38,213 nucleotides of DNA from Verrucomicrobiaceae bacterium (lineage in GTDB: Bacteria > Verrucomicrobiota > Verrucomicrobiae > Verrucomicrobiales > Akkermansiaceae). The notes under the pieces are model-generated. The model saw only the letters and a program-made list of their open reading frames with translations. It was not told the DNA's origin and made no database searches. Location of the stretch: the NCBI GenBank assembly GCA_003820635.1, contig RPOS01000024.1, positions 1 to 38,213 on the forward strand, given 5' to 3'. Numbering within the stretch: position 1 is the stretch's first letter; each line of letters starts with the position of its first letter. The position numbers and the translations under genes are program-made. Positions 30,424 to 38,213 of the stretch are shown in pieces.

Positions 30424-31326
30424 TCACCAGAAGATGATGAAGAAGACGACGACGCCGAGGATCACGGCGGCTCCGGCGAGTTTCACAATGGGTTCGGTTT
30501 GGAGATTCATTTCCTCGCGGACGGGGAGTTCCTTGGCTTTGGCCAGAGGTGCGATCGCGGTGATCGCCGTCATCACGGCGGCCACGATCAGGAAGGCGAG
30601 CAGAACTTGCAGCAGGAAATGGTTCTCATGCCCCGATGGCCGGGTTTCCGATTTGCTCGTGAACTGGAAGGCGGCATAGGCCAGCGGATCTGTTAGAAGC
30701 GCCGCCACACCTGCCGCGCCAGGAACTTTCGACAGCACGAATGGCATCACGAAGGCGGCCACCACGCCGGTCCATGGCAGGTCCTTGTTGTCCGCCGGCA
30801 TGATCATGTGCAGTTTCGCGGCATTTGCCTCCGCAAACTTGTCCCAGCCGCCGATCGCATTCAGGCCTAGGGAAAAGATCAGCATGCCGCCTGCCAATAG
30901 CGCCAACCCTTGCACCAGATCCGCCCGGTATTCGAGATGCTCCGGCATCGTGTAAATCCCCGCTCGCAGGAACCTCGGCAGCAGGGTCATGGAAATGAGC
31001 ACGATGAACACCGAGCCGAGCAACTGCCAGCAGCTCACCGCCAGTCCGGTGGAGCCCGCCGCCTGGCCCTCCATGCCGACCATCTGCTCGGTGGAGATGT
31101 TCGCCGCGACGATGGAAATGCCGATGAGCGGCCAGGTCAGCCCGCGGCCGGCGAGGAAGAAGTCCGAACTGTTCGCGTCATGTCCCGGCTTGCGACGGCT
31201 TTTCCAGACGCTGAGGCCGATGACCACCGCGAAAAATCCGATGAAGACAGTGAGATCCTGAGTGGTGATGTTCAAGTTGTATTTCGGCAGATTAGCCAGC
31301 GGGACGGGCATGCTTCCATGGAGCAT
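30424..31326 (-). CDS. SGLT-type sodium/sugar symporter with two in-frame deletions
   Basis: A 300-residue protein where SSS/SGLT members are normally 520-560. N-terminal helices are normal: TQDLTVFIGFFAVVIGLSVW, FFLAGRGLTWPLIGISIVAA (TM1 region) and the segment ending YTMPEHLEYR. The sequence then jumps straight to ADLVQGLALLAGGMLIFSLG, a block normally about 60 residues later. A second jump follows DLPWTG to VVAAFVMPFVLSKVPGAAG, skipping roughly 190-200 residues. The last helices and VVFFIIFW terminus are intact. Both junctions (near 30924 and near 30765) preserve the frame. Missing parts hold much of the sugar site and the Na2-site helix of known SGLTs, so transport is doubtful. Start could be 31326 or 31314. 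Confidence 0.75.
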   Translation of the reverse strand: MLHGSMPVPLANLPKYNLNITTQDLTVFIGFFAVVIGLSVWKSRRKPGHDANSSDFFLAGRGLTWPLIGISIVAANISTEQMVGMEGQAAGSTGLAVSCWQLLGSVFIVLISMTLLPRFLRAGIYTMPEHLEYRADLVQGLALLAGGMLIFSLGLNAIGGWDKFAEANAAKLHMIMPADNKDLPWTGVVAAFVMPFVLSKVPGAAGVAALLTDPLAYAAFQFTSKSETRPSGHENHFLLQVLLAFLIVAAVMTAITAIAPLAKAKELPVREEMNLQTEPIVKLAGAAVILGVVVFFIIFW

Positions 31327-31375
31327 TGACGGAAAAATATGGACGATCCGATGATTTTGGCGATGTTCCGCGTTG

Positions 31376-32266
31376 ATGGAACCGCAGGCCCGCGAGCAAC
31401 GTCCGGAAGGATTCCCTGGGCAACGCCTGGTGGTCGTGCCACCGGCGATTGTCGTGGCCGCGGGCCGTCGGCCTGTCACGCGTGACCTGTGCATCACCCA
31501 TATCGGCACGTTTGCCGCGGCTGCCGGGCATTTTGTCGAGCGCCCGCATGGCACCTCTCAACACATCCTCATCGCCTGCATTTCCGGCGCCGGAGACTGC
31601 GAAATGGGTGACCGTAAATGGAAAGTCGGGGCGGGGGACCTGCTCTTTCTGCCGCCCCGCGAACGACATGTTTACCGTGCGAATCCTTTCTCACCATGGA
31701 TGATCTTCTGGATTCACTTTCGCGGCGCGCAGGCCGGCGACCATCTCGCCAACCTCGGCGTGAGTTCCACCCGGCCCGTCGTTCCGGTCGATGATCCGGG
31801 CGTGCTGCTCGATGCCTTTGAGGACACCATCCGGCATGCCAATCACGGATTCGGAGAAGCCGCCCTGACAGGCTTGTCCACCGCGTTCGCACGGCTGTTA
31901 GGACTCGCCAAAGTGCATCAGGTGGCAGTGGGCTCGCGTTCCCGCAACGCGGAAAACCGCCTGCTCAAAGTGCTTGCGATGATGCGCGAGGACGTGGCCC
32001 GGCCATGGACGCTGGAGGAACTGGCGCGCCAGGCCAACCTTAGCCCGCCGCACTTCACCGCGCTCTGCCGCCGCCAGACCGGAATGCCGCCGCTCAGCCT
32101 GCTGATCCGGCTGCGCCTCCAGCGGGCCATGGACCTCCTGCAGCGCGGCAATCACAACGTGGCCGAAGCCGCACGCGCCGTCGGCTATGAGGATCCGTTT
32201 TACTTCTCCCGCCTCTTCAAAAAGCACATCGGATTGACTCCATCGTCCTGCATGCACGGTCCGTGA
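31376..32266 (+). CDS. AraC-family transcriptional regulator
   Basis: A 296-residue regulator. The N-terminal cupin-like sensing half includes HILIACISGAGDCEMGD, KVGAGDLLFLPPRERHVYRA and PWMIFWIHFRG, the usual pattern of sugar-responsive AraC proteins. The C-terminal pair of helix-turn-helices covers about 200-290: WTLEELARQANLSPPHFTAL and NVAEAARAVGYEDPFYFSRL, followed by FKKHIGLTPSS. Transcribed divergently from the symporter/DUF5107 genes with about 50 bp between starts, it probably controls them in response to the transported sugar. TTGACG (31326-31331), 18 nt and GATGAT form a plausible promoter. An in-frame TTG lies three bases before the chosen ATG. Confidence 0.9.
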   Translation: MEPQAREQRPEGFPGQRLVVVPPAIVVAAGRRPVTRDLCITHIGTFAAAAGHFVERPHGTSQHILIACISGAGDCEMGDRKWKVGAGDLLFLPPRERHVYRANPFSPWMIFWIHFRGAQAGDHLANLGVSSTRPVVPVDDPGVLLDAFEDTIRHANHGFGEAALTGLSTAFARLLGLAKVHQVAVGSRSRNAENRLLKVLAMMREDVARPWTLEELARQANLSPPHFTALCRRQTGMPPLSLLIRLRLQRAMDLLQRGNHNVAEAARAVGYEDPFYFSRLFKKHIGLTPSSCMHGP

Positions 32267-32370
32267 TGCGGCCCCATAACGTCCTCGAAAAACTCCGCAC
32301 CGGCTGCGTCCTGAAGCGATGGGAGGAATGGGAAATCGCAATAGGCGGAACAGGATGTTTCGGCGGCGGA

Positions 32371-32389
32371 CTGGAGCATAATGCTCCAG
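32371..32389. promoter_or_regulatory. Perfect 19-bp palindrome upstream of the SulP gene
   Basis: CTGGAGCAT-A-ATGCTCCAG: 9-bp arms around one base. It lies about 80 bp upstream of the SulP start and about 100 bp after the AraC stop. The symmetry and size suit a dimeric repressor operator; the cognate protein is unknown. The centre contains CATAAT, which could serve as a -10. Confidence 0.5.
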
Positions 32390-32458
32390 CCACTGTTCTT
32401 CCTTGCTCCGCGCGGCGTGTGGGATGACTCTCCGCGCGCCCGCCAGGAAACGACGGAC

Positions 32459-32464
32459 AAGGAG
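32459..32464 (+). promoter_or_regulatory. Ribosome binding site of the SulP gene
   Basis: AAGGAG, seven bases before ATG 32472. It decides the start against the longer open frame beginning at 32403. It is one of the few clear Shine-Dalgarno sequences in the window. Confidence 0.6.
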
Positions 32465-32471
32465 CTTGTCT

Positions 32472-34220
32472 ATGAAGGAAGGGATGCAAGGGAGGATGCC
32501 GGCACGCTGTTGGTTCAGGCCGCGGTTGCTGGAGGTTTTCAATGGTGGCTATGGCCGTGCGGAGCTGGGCGGCGATGTGATGGCCGGGCTGTCGGTGGGG
32601 ATGATCGCGCTGCCGCTGGCGCTGGCGCTGGGCATTGCCAGCGTGCCGGCCGGGGCGGAGACGCCGTTTCCCGCACCGGCGCTGGGGATTTTCACGGCGA
32701 TCATCGCGGGCTTTCTGATTTCCGCCCTGGGAGGCAGCCGGGTGCAGATCGGCGGGCCGACGGCGGCGTTCATTCCGATCATTTTGCTCATCATCGAGAA
32801 GCACGGCTATGGCGGGCTGCTCATGGCCACGGTGATGGCGGGCGTGATCCTGGTGATCATGGGACTGGCGAAAATGGGCTCGCTCATCAAATACATCCCG
32901 TGGCCGGTGACGAGCGGGTTCACCACCGGCATCGCGGTGGCGATCATGGCCACGCTGACGGTGGATTTCCTAGGCATCAGCGCGGCCGGTCCCGCGCCCC
33001 GCGAGTTTCCCGAGCGCATGCACTGGCTGGCGATGCATGCCGGGCAGATCAACATTCCCACGCTGCTGCTCTCGCTGGGCAGCTTGGCGGTGATCATGCT
33101 GTGGCCCAAACTCGGAATGCGGCGCGTGCCGGGATCGATCGTGGCGTTGCTGGGGGCCACGGTGTTGGTGGCGGCCTTCGGCTGGCAGGAGAAACTCGGG
33201 ATCAGCACCATTGGCTCGCAGTTCGGCAGAGCGGCGATTCCGGCGGGTTTGCCGGCGTTTTCATGGCCGCGCTTCGACTGGACGATGCTGCGGGATTTGA
33301 TCGGCCCGGCCACGGCGATCGCGGTGCTGGGAGCCATCGAGTCGCTGCTTTCCGCCGTGGTCGCGGACGGGCTGACCGGCGAGCGGCATGATAGCAACAC
33401 CGAGCTGGTGGCGCAGGGCGTGGCCAACATCGTCTGCCCGTTTTTCGGCGGCCTGCCCGCCACCGGGGCGATCGCGCGGACCTCGGCCAACGTCAACAAC
33501 GGCGGCCGCTCGCCGGTGTCCGGCATGGTGCACGCGCTCACGCTGTTAGGGATCATCCTGTTGTTTGCGAAGTGGGCGGTGTATGTGCCGATGGCGGCGA
33601 TGGCGGCGGTGTTGGTGTTCGTAGCGCTGCGGATGGGCGAGTGGCATGAGCTGAAACGCCTGGGCAGGATGCCCTTGAGCGATGCGGTGGTGCTGGTGAC
33701 CACCTTCGCGCTCACGGTGATCTTCGATCTGGTGATCGCGGTGGAGGTGGGGATGGTCTTGGCGGCGATTCTTTTCATCAAACGCGTTTCGGAAACCACG
33801 GAGGTTTCACCGGTGTTCGAATCGGACGTGCTGGAGTCCCGGGAGCAGCTGGTTTCCGGCAAAGAGATTCCGGAAGGGGTGCTGGTCTATCGCATTTTCG
33901 GGCCGTTCCTGTTTGGCGCGGCGGAAAAGATGGAGGACGCCATCGAGCGGGTGGCGGAACTGCCGCAAGTGCTCATCCTGCGGCTGCACCTGGTGCCGGC
34001 GATGGATGCCACGGCGCTCAATACGCTGGAAAGCGTGGTGGAGCGCTTCCGCAAACACGGCCGCACGGTGATCTTGAGCGGCCTGCACCGCCAGCCGCTC
34101 GACATGCTGCGCAAGGCGGGCTTCGTGGAGGTGATCGGCCGGGCGAACCTGGTGGCGCACTTCGACGATGCCTTGGTGCGGGCGCGGCAGGTGCTGGACG
34201 ACGGGCGGCAGGAAGATTGA
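32472..34220 (+). CDS. SulP-family anion transporter with STAS domain
   Basis: A 582-residue inner-membrane transporter. The SulP core has 12 or more hydrophobic segments (about 30-430) with LGGDVMAGLSVGMIALPLAL at the first helix, GTSGP-like GGSRVQIGGPTAAFIPI, and CPFFGGLPATGAIARTSANV, all diagnostic of the family. A cytoplasmic STAS domain follows (about 465-570), with VLILRLHLVPAMDATALNTL near its regulatory loop. SulP proteins move sulfate, bicarbonate, chloride or dicarboxylates; specificity cannot be read from the sequence. The start is set by the RBS at 32459. An AI-2E-family permease gene follows 74 bp later on the same strand. Confidence 0.92.
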   Translation: MKEGMQGRMPARCWFRPRLLEVFNGGYGRAELGGDVMAGLSVGMIALPLALALGIASVPAGAETPFPAPALGIFTAIIAGFLISALGGSRVQIGGPTAAFIPIILLIIEKHGYGGLLMATVMAGVILVIMGLAKMGSLIKYIPWPVTSGFTTGIAVAIMATLTVDFLGISAAGPAPREFPERMHWLAMHAGQINIPTLLLSLGSLAVIMLWPKLGMRRVPGSIVALLGATVLVAAFGWQEKLGISTIGSQFGRAAIPAGLPAFSWPRFDWTMLRDLIGPATAIAVLGAIESLLSAVVADGLTGERHDSNTELVAQGVANIVCPFFGGLPATGAIARTSANVNNGGRSPVSGMVHALTLLGIILLFAKWAVYVPMAAMAAVLVFVALRMGEWHELKRLGRMPLSDAVVLVTTFALTVIFDLVIAVEVGMVLAAILFIKRVSETTEVSPVFESDVLESREQLVSGKEIPEGVLVYRIFGPFLFGAAEKMEDAIERVAELPQVLILRLHLVPAMDATALNTLESVVERFRKHGRTVILSGLHRQPLDMLRKAGFVEVIGRANLVAHFDDALVRARQVLDDGRQED

Positions 34221-34294
34221 CGGGCGAGGCGGCGGATTTTTCCGGAATGCCTCTGGCAGAGCGGCACGATGCCTGATAGATTCCGCCAGCACGG

Positions 34295-35566
34295 ATGACT
34301 CAGGAAAGCACAGCGCCGATACGGAAAATAGAGCCCTTGCTGGGTGCTTTGGCTCTGCTGTTGCTGCTGGCGGGTTGTTTTTTCGTGTTGCAGCCGTTTC
34401 TCACGGCGCTGACCTGGGCGATCATTCTGGCCTACACGCTGCACCCGATGCAGCGGCTCTTCACGCGTTGGTTCCGGGGCTCGCGCACGCTGGCGGCGTG
34501 TTTCGTGACGCTGACGGTGTCGGTGCTGTTGTCCGGGCCGGTGGTCTTGATCGGGGTGAGTCTGGCGCAGGACGGGCGGGATCTGGCCGTGGCGACGCGC
34601 GATTGGTTCATGGAAGCGCCCGAGCAGGCGCCACCATGGATCCAGCGCATGCCGGTGGTGGGGGATGAGCTGGCGGGATACTGGGCTGGCTTTGCCGAGG
34701 ACCGGAAGAACTGGATGGAGCAGCTCGACGAGGCGGTGAAAGCGCCGCCGCGGCCGAAGATCGTGGTAGAAACGGAAAACGGCCTGGTGGTGCGGGATGC
34801 TCCGCCACCGGGGCGCAAGCTCCCCGGCGAGGCGGCGGATGGTGAAGAGGCGGAAGCGGACTCGCCGCACGTTGTGGTGCTGTTAGGGAAATTCCTATCA
34901 TGGGCGCGGACGTGGCTGCTCTCCGCGGCCAAGGCGGTGGGGCAGGGGGTGGCGGAGGTTTTGTTCAGCGCGTTCCTGGCGTTTTTCCTGTTGCGGGATG
35001 CGCCGGAATTGTCCGAGCGGCTGGCGGTGGCGGTGGAGCGCCTGGCCGGCCAGCGCGGGAGGCACTTGATCAAGGTGGCGGGCAATACGGTGCGCGGAGT
35101 GATTTACGGGATTCTGGGCAGCGCCATCGCGCAGGCGCTGGTGGCCGGAGTGGGATTCTGGGTGGCCGGTGTGCCGGGAGCGGTGCTGCTGGCGGTGCTG
35201 ACGTTTTTCTTCGCGGTGGTGCCATTCGGGCCGCCGCTCATCTGGCTGCCGGCTTCGCTGTGGCTCTTTACCCAGAATGAAACCGGTAGGGGAATCTTCA
35301 TGCTGGTGTGGGGGCTGCTGGCGATCAGCAGTGTGGATAACGTGTTGCGCCCGCTGCTCATCAGCCAAGGCAGCAAGATGCCCTTCGCGCTGATCTTCTG
35401 CGGTGTGATCGGCGGGGCGCTGTCCTTCGGCCTGGTCGGCGTTTTCCTCGGGCCCACCTTGTTGGCGGTGGCGTTCCGCTTGATCGAGGAATGGTCGTCC
35501 ATCCGTTCTGCGGCGCATGAGGATTCTGTGGTAAAGGCGATTTCGGAATTGCGCGGCGGGGCGTGA
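34295..35566 (+). CDS. AI-2E-family transporter (PF01594 type)
   Basis: A 423-residue membrane protein of the AI-2E/YdiK family. N-terminal helices LLGALALLLLLAGCFFVLQP and LTWAIILAYTLHPMQRLFTR are followed by a soluble segment (about 95-215), then five or so helices including GVIYGILGSAIAQALVAGVG and the signature VVPFGPPLIWLPAS. VDNVLRPLLISQGSKMPFAL is the conserved C-terminal block. The soluble segment contains a strongly acidic, Pro-rich linker (about 165-195, PPPGRKLPGEAADGEEAEAD) that looks like an insertion. Despite the name, most members are ion or small-molecule exporters; substrate is unknown. A TAGATT sequence 12 bases before the ATG may be its -10. Confidence 0.88.
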   Translation: MTQESTAPIRKIEPLLGALALLLLLAGCFFVLQPFLTALTWAIILAYTLHPMQRLFTRWFRGSRTLAACFVTLTVSVLLSGPVVLIGVSLAQDGRDLAVATRDWFMEAPEQAPPWIQRMPVVGDELAGYWAGFAEDRKNWMEQLDEAVKAPPRPKIVVETENGLVVRDAPPPGRKLPGEAADGEEAEADSPHVVVLLGKFLSWARTWLLSAAKAVGQGVAEVLFSAFLAFFLLRDAPELSERLAVAVERLAGQRGRHLIKVAGNTVRGVIYGILGSAIAQALVAGVGFWVAGVPGAVLLAVLTFFFAVVPFGPPLIWLPASLWLFTQNETGRGIFMLVWGLLAISSVDNVLRPLLISQGSKMPFALIFCGVIGGALSFGLVGVFLGPTLLAVAFRLIEEWSSIRSAAHEDSVVKAISELRGGA

Positions 35567-35582
35567 TGGGCAAGACCCGCGC

Positions 35583-36719
35583 ATGGCGGTCAGTCCCTCG
35601 GCATTGGGTAAAGTGGTGGAAGTGTTCGAGCGGAATTTCCGCGACCGTGGCGAATTGGGCGCCTCCATCAGCATCTGGTGGGAAGGCACGGAGTTGCTGT
35701 CCCACGGTCACGGTTGGTGCGAGCGGGAGAAAACCCGGGCATGGACTCCAGAGACCATGGTGCCGGTGTATTCCGCCACCAAGGTGCCCGCTGCGGCCAC
35801 CTTGCTGGTGGCGCTGGAAAGCCGCGGGCTGAGTGAGGAAACGCCGGTGCGCGAGGTGTGGCCGCGCTTTCCGGTGGCCGGGGCGAGGTTCTACCACCTG
35901 CTCTCCCACCAATGCGGCCTCGCCGCGCTGGACCAGCGCGCCGGCGTACTTGACCACCCCGGCGTGGTGGCGGCCATCGAGGCGCAGACTCCGGCATGGC
36001 ACTTGGGCGAGGGCCATGGCTATCACCCGCGGACCTTTGGCGCGCTGGTGGACGAACCGGTGCGCCGCCTCACCGGCCTGCCGCTCGGCGGCTATTGGCG
36101 GGAAATGATCGCCGGTCCGCTGGGCTTGGATTTCTGGATCGGCCTGCCGCAAACCGAGTGGCCGCGGGTGGCGCGGCTCTACCCCGGCAAGGCGGGCAAG
36201 GATGATCTGGCGGATGCTTTTTACAAACAACTCACCACCTCAGGCACCTTCACGCGGCGGGCGTTTTCCTCACCGCGCGGCCTGCACGCCATCCATGAAA
36301 TGAACGAGCCGCGCGCCTGGGAGGCCGGCCTGCCCGCGCTCGGCGGGGTGGGCACCGCCTCGGCGCTGGCGAAGTTCTATCAGGCGGCGATCGGCTCGAT
36401 CCCGAGCCCGCTCTCGGCACGGGTGCGGCAGGCGCTGGTGGTACCGCGCAGCGCGGGCTACGACCGCGTGTTGCTGCGGCCCACGGTCTTCACCTGCGGC
36501 GCACAGCAGGATCCACTGGATGAGAGCGGGCACAAGATCCGCAGAATTTATGGTCCGTCGCTCTCCGCCTTCGGGCATCCCGGCGCGGGCGGCAGCCACG
36601 GCATGGGGGATCCGGAAACCGGCGTCTCCTTCGCCTACGTGATGAACCAGATGGACCTCAGTGTGATGCCCGGCCTGAAATGCGTGGAAATGGTGGACGC
36701 GTTGTTTTCCGAGCTGTGA
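35583..36719 (+). CDS. Beta-lactamase-family serine hydrolase
   Basis: A 378-residue protein of the PF00144 (class C beta-lactamase/esterase/DD-peptidase) family. The catalytic SxxK motif is S64-A-T-K67 in MVPVYSATKVPAAA; the Tyr motif is in HGYHPRTFGALVDE; and the third box is FGHPGAGGSHG near the C-terminus. No signal peptide is seen, which points to a cytoplasmic esterase-like enzyme rather than a resistance beta-lactamase. Some actinobacterial and verrucomicrobial members act on esters. It begins 17 bp after the AI-2E-family gene and probably shares its transcript. Substrate is unknown. Confidence 0.88.
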   Translation: MAVSPSALGKVVEVFERNFRDRGELGASISIWWEGTELLSHGHGWCEREKTRAWTPETMVPVYSATKVPAAATLLVALESRGLSEETPVREVWPRFPVAGARFYHLLSHQCGLAALDQRAGVLDHPGVVAAIEAQTPAWHLGEGHGYHPRTFGALVDEPVRRLTGLPLGGYWREMIAGPLGLDFWIGLPQTEWPRVARLYPGKAGKDDLADAFYKQLTTSGTFTRRAFSSPRGLHAIHEMNEPRAWEAGLPALGGVGTASALAKFYQAAIGSIPSPLSARVRQALVVPRSAGYDRVLLRPTVFTCGAQQDPLDESGHKIRRIYGPSLSAFGHPGAGGSHGMGDPETGVSFAYVMNQMDLSVMPGLKCVEMVDALFSEL

Positions 36720-36769
36720 AAAAACATCACGGCAGGCGGCTTCATTTTCAGGGAGGGACTTGATAATGA

Positions 36770-36798
36770 TTGCGGCATGGGGGGGCTTTCGTGTTATC
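36770..36798 (+). promoter_or_regulatory. Possible promoter of the sigma-factor gene
   Basis: TTGCGG (36770-36775), 17 nt, GTTATC (36793-36798), nine bases before ATG 36808. The -10 is a poor match, but the spacing repeats that seen at 2306 and 11646. Confidence 0.3.
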
Positions 36799-36807
36799 CC
36801 TGCGGCC

Positions 36808-37398
36808 ATGATTGAAGCCGGACCAAGCCTGTCCCACTCCTTGCCCTCCGGATTGTGCGAGGACCAAGGCGGCGAGGCCACCGCCTTGATCCGCCGCATG
36901 GCCAAGGGTGATGGCGCGGCGCTTGCCGAACTGCACGGCATGTGGGCACCGGTTTTGGCGGGCATTGCCTGCCGCATGCTCGGCGAACGCCGCGATGCGG
37001 ACGAGGTGCTGCGCCAGACCTTCGAGCGGCTTTGGAAACAAGCGGCCGGCTACGATGCGCATCTATCGCCGCCATTCGTGTGGGCCTTCGTGACGCTGCG
37101 CGGGCTGGCCATGGAACACCTCCTCCGCCGCCGGCGTGGCAGGCGCGAGGCTGCCGCCAGTCCATCCGTGCGTGGTGACAACCTGCGGGTGCTGCCGGCT
37201 GATGATTACCGCCGGCTGCGCGCCGCAATGGACCAGCTCGATCTGGAGGAACGGACCTGCCTCGAGCTCGCCGTGTTTCTCGGCTATGCCCGCGTGGGAA
37301 ATCCGGACTCCTCCGCCGCTCAGCCCGCCACCGTGAAAAACCACCTGCGCCGCGCCTTGGAAACCGTCCGCAACCACCTCTCACGCCATGAACTTTGA
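36808..37398 (+). CDS. ECF-type RNA polymerase sigma factor
   Basis: A 196-residue sigma-70-family protein. Sigma region 2 is at about 25-95: ALIRRMAKGDGAALAELHGM, DADEVLRQTFERLWKQA and AFVTLRGLAMEHLLRRRR. Region 4 is at about 130-190: QLDLEERTCLELAVFLGYAR and TVKNHLRRALETVRNHL. The region-4 helix-turn-helix is divergent: the usual GxsxxEIA element is replaced by GYARVGNPDSSAAQPA, so promoter recognition may be unusual. ATG 36808 is chosen over upstream ATGs by similarity and by the promoter-like spacing. Its last 11 bases overlap the anti-sigma gene, the standard arrangement of a coupled sigma/anti-sigma pair. Confidence 0.85.
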   Translation: MIEAGPSLSHSLPSGLCEDQGGEATALIRRMAKGDGAALAELHGMWAPVLAGIACRMLGERRDADEVLRQTFERLWKQAAGYDAHLSPPFVWAFVTLRGLAMEHLLRRRRGRREAAASPSVRGDNLRVLPADDYRRLRAAMDQLDLEERTCLELAVFLGYARVGNPDSSAAQPATVKNHLRRALETVRNHLSRHEL

Positions 37399-38213
37399 TC
37401 CCTACGACAGCGTCGCATGGCGGACCTTCGGCATGCTCGATGCCGGGGAAACCGAGCTCTTCGACGATGCCATGCGCGACGACCCCGGACTGCGGCGCGC
37501 TTATCTGGAAATGGACCGCCTCGCCGCCGCCATCGCCGCGGCCACGGTGGAGCCGGTGCACCCTGAAGCCGCCGAACTGGAGCAGCTCAAGCGGCAGCTG
37601 GGCCTTCCCCATGCGGGGCGCAAGAGCCCGCTGTGGCTGGCGGTTTCCGGTTGGGCCGCGGCCGTGATCATGGCCGGCATTCTCGCATGGGAGCATTTCG
37701 GCGCGCCGGAAGCAGCGCCAGTGGCTGCGGCACCCGTCATCGCAGAACCGGTGGCGGTGGTTCCCGAGGATGCCGAAGCCAGCCTGGAAACCCGGCGGCT
37801 CACCCAGGAAATCGAAGTCCTGCGGCGCACGCTTGAAGAGTTTCACCAACGCGACCGGGAAATGTTCCAGGTGCTGCCGGGCAGGGCGCTGCCGCTTGTG
37901 ATGAATCTCGTGCCGCCCGGCGAAACCGTGATGAGCCCCGCTGACACGCGCTCGCCACTCACTGCGATGCTCGGGGATGCCCTCGCGGCGACCAACCGGC
38001 ATGCCGTGGAGGAAGAAGTCGAAGCCGAAGCAGCGCCCGCCTCCGAAGCCACTTATGCGGATTACGCCGCCCCGCTTGAGCCGGCGGATCCGCTGCCCAC
38101 CGGCCCTCCTACCGCCGTGCCGATCTACGATGCGGCGCGCGATGCCGGCACGCTGGTGGTCAGCAACCTGCCGCCCGCAGGCGAGGGGCAGGTTTACAAT
38201 CTCTGGGTCATCA
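37388..38213 (+). CDS. RskA-like membrane anti-sigma factor (3' partial)
   Basis: The frame runs off the right edge; 275 codons are visible. The cytoplasmic N-terminus (MNFDPYDSVAWRTFGMLDAG) is a short anti-sigma domain, followed by one membrane helix at about 81-98 (LWLAVSGWAAAVIMAGILAW), an Ala/Glu-rich periplasmic linker with a coiled-coil stretch, and the start of the RskA C-terminal domain (GTLVVSNLPPAGEGQVYNLW). It would hold the upstream sigma factor at the membrane until a signal releases it. It overlaps the sigma gene by 11 bp. Confidence 0.85.
   Translation, partial: MNFDPYDSVAWRTFGMLDAGETELFDDAMRDDPGLRRAYLEMDRLAAAIAAATVEPVHPEAAELEQLKRQLGLPHAGRKSPLWLAVSGWAAAVIMAGILAWEHFGAPEAAPVAAAPVIAEPVAVVPEDAEASLETRRLTQEIEVLRRTLEEFHQRDREMFQVLPGRALPLVMNLVPPGETVMSPADTRSPLTAMLGDALAATNRHAVEEEVEAEAAPASEATYADYAAPLEPADPLPTGPPTAVPIYDAARDAGTLVVSNLPPAGEGQVYNLWVI

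Overview
This is a high-GC bacterial chromosomal segment, most likely from a verrucomicrobial heterotroph of the Akkermansiaceae/Luteolibacter type. That assignment is inferred from the gene mix and not from a marker gene: a secreted GH29 fucosidase, sulfatase remnants, a DUF5107-TPR protein, an SGLT-type symporter with an AraC regulator, many TPR and coiled-coil envelope proteins, and an aconitase and Enzyme I in ordinary single-gene settings. No rRNA, tRNA, CRISPR array, phage or intact insertion sequence was seen.

Layout. 1-3532: a VC0807-like membrane protein, an orphan ATP synthase epsilon subunit, a cytidylate-kinase-like protein, pterin dehydratase and two small lipoproteins, one an L,D-transpeptidase, closed by a strong hairpin at 3560-3590. 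3772-6573: aconitase, followed by a nested REP-like palindrome. 6766-9758: alpha-L-fucosidase, divergent from a secreted protein broken by two compensating frameshifts. 9891-14382: PTS Enzyme I, then a coiled-coil/TPR protein overlapping a lipoprotein gene. 14345-17198: an N-formylglutamate amidohydrolase-like protein, a DapA/NAL-family aldolase, and a gene graveyard (a cyclase pseudogene joined to the N-terminal stub of a sulfatase). 17456-22404: a catalytically dead Deg/HtrA-like lipoprotein, dapB and a large TPR protein. 22617-26987: a GT35 alpha-glucan phosphorylase homologue lacking the PLP lysine, a YwaF-type membrane protein, an M16 peptidase and ispD. 27075-32266: a sugar-utilisation-like locus (AraC regulator, an SGLT symporter with two in-frame internal deletions, and a DUF5107-TPR protein with a T7 homopolymer frameshift). 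32472-38213: a SulP transporter, an AI-2E-family permease, a beta-lactamase-family hydrolase, and an ECF sigma factor with its RskA-like anti-sigma partner running off the window.

Themes. Several genes keep their fold but have lost the residues or segments that define activity (Deg-like protein, GT35 enzyme, SGLT symporter), and several others are frameshifted or truncated. They cluster in carbohydrate and envelope functions, which suggests ongoing decay of a polysaccharide-use repertoire; sequence error remains possible for the single-base shifts. At several genes a TTGCnn-17/18-nt-(-10) promoter sits only 7-10 nt from the ATG, suggesting leaderless transcripts. A hexamer TGTTAG/CTAACA recurs 16 times, nearly always inside genes, in a genome that otherwise uses few TTA/CTA codons.
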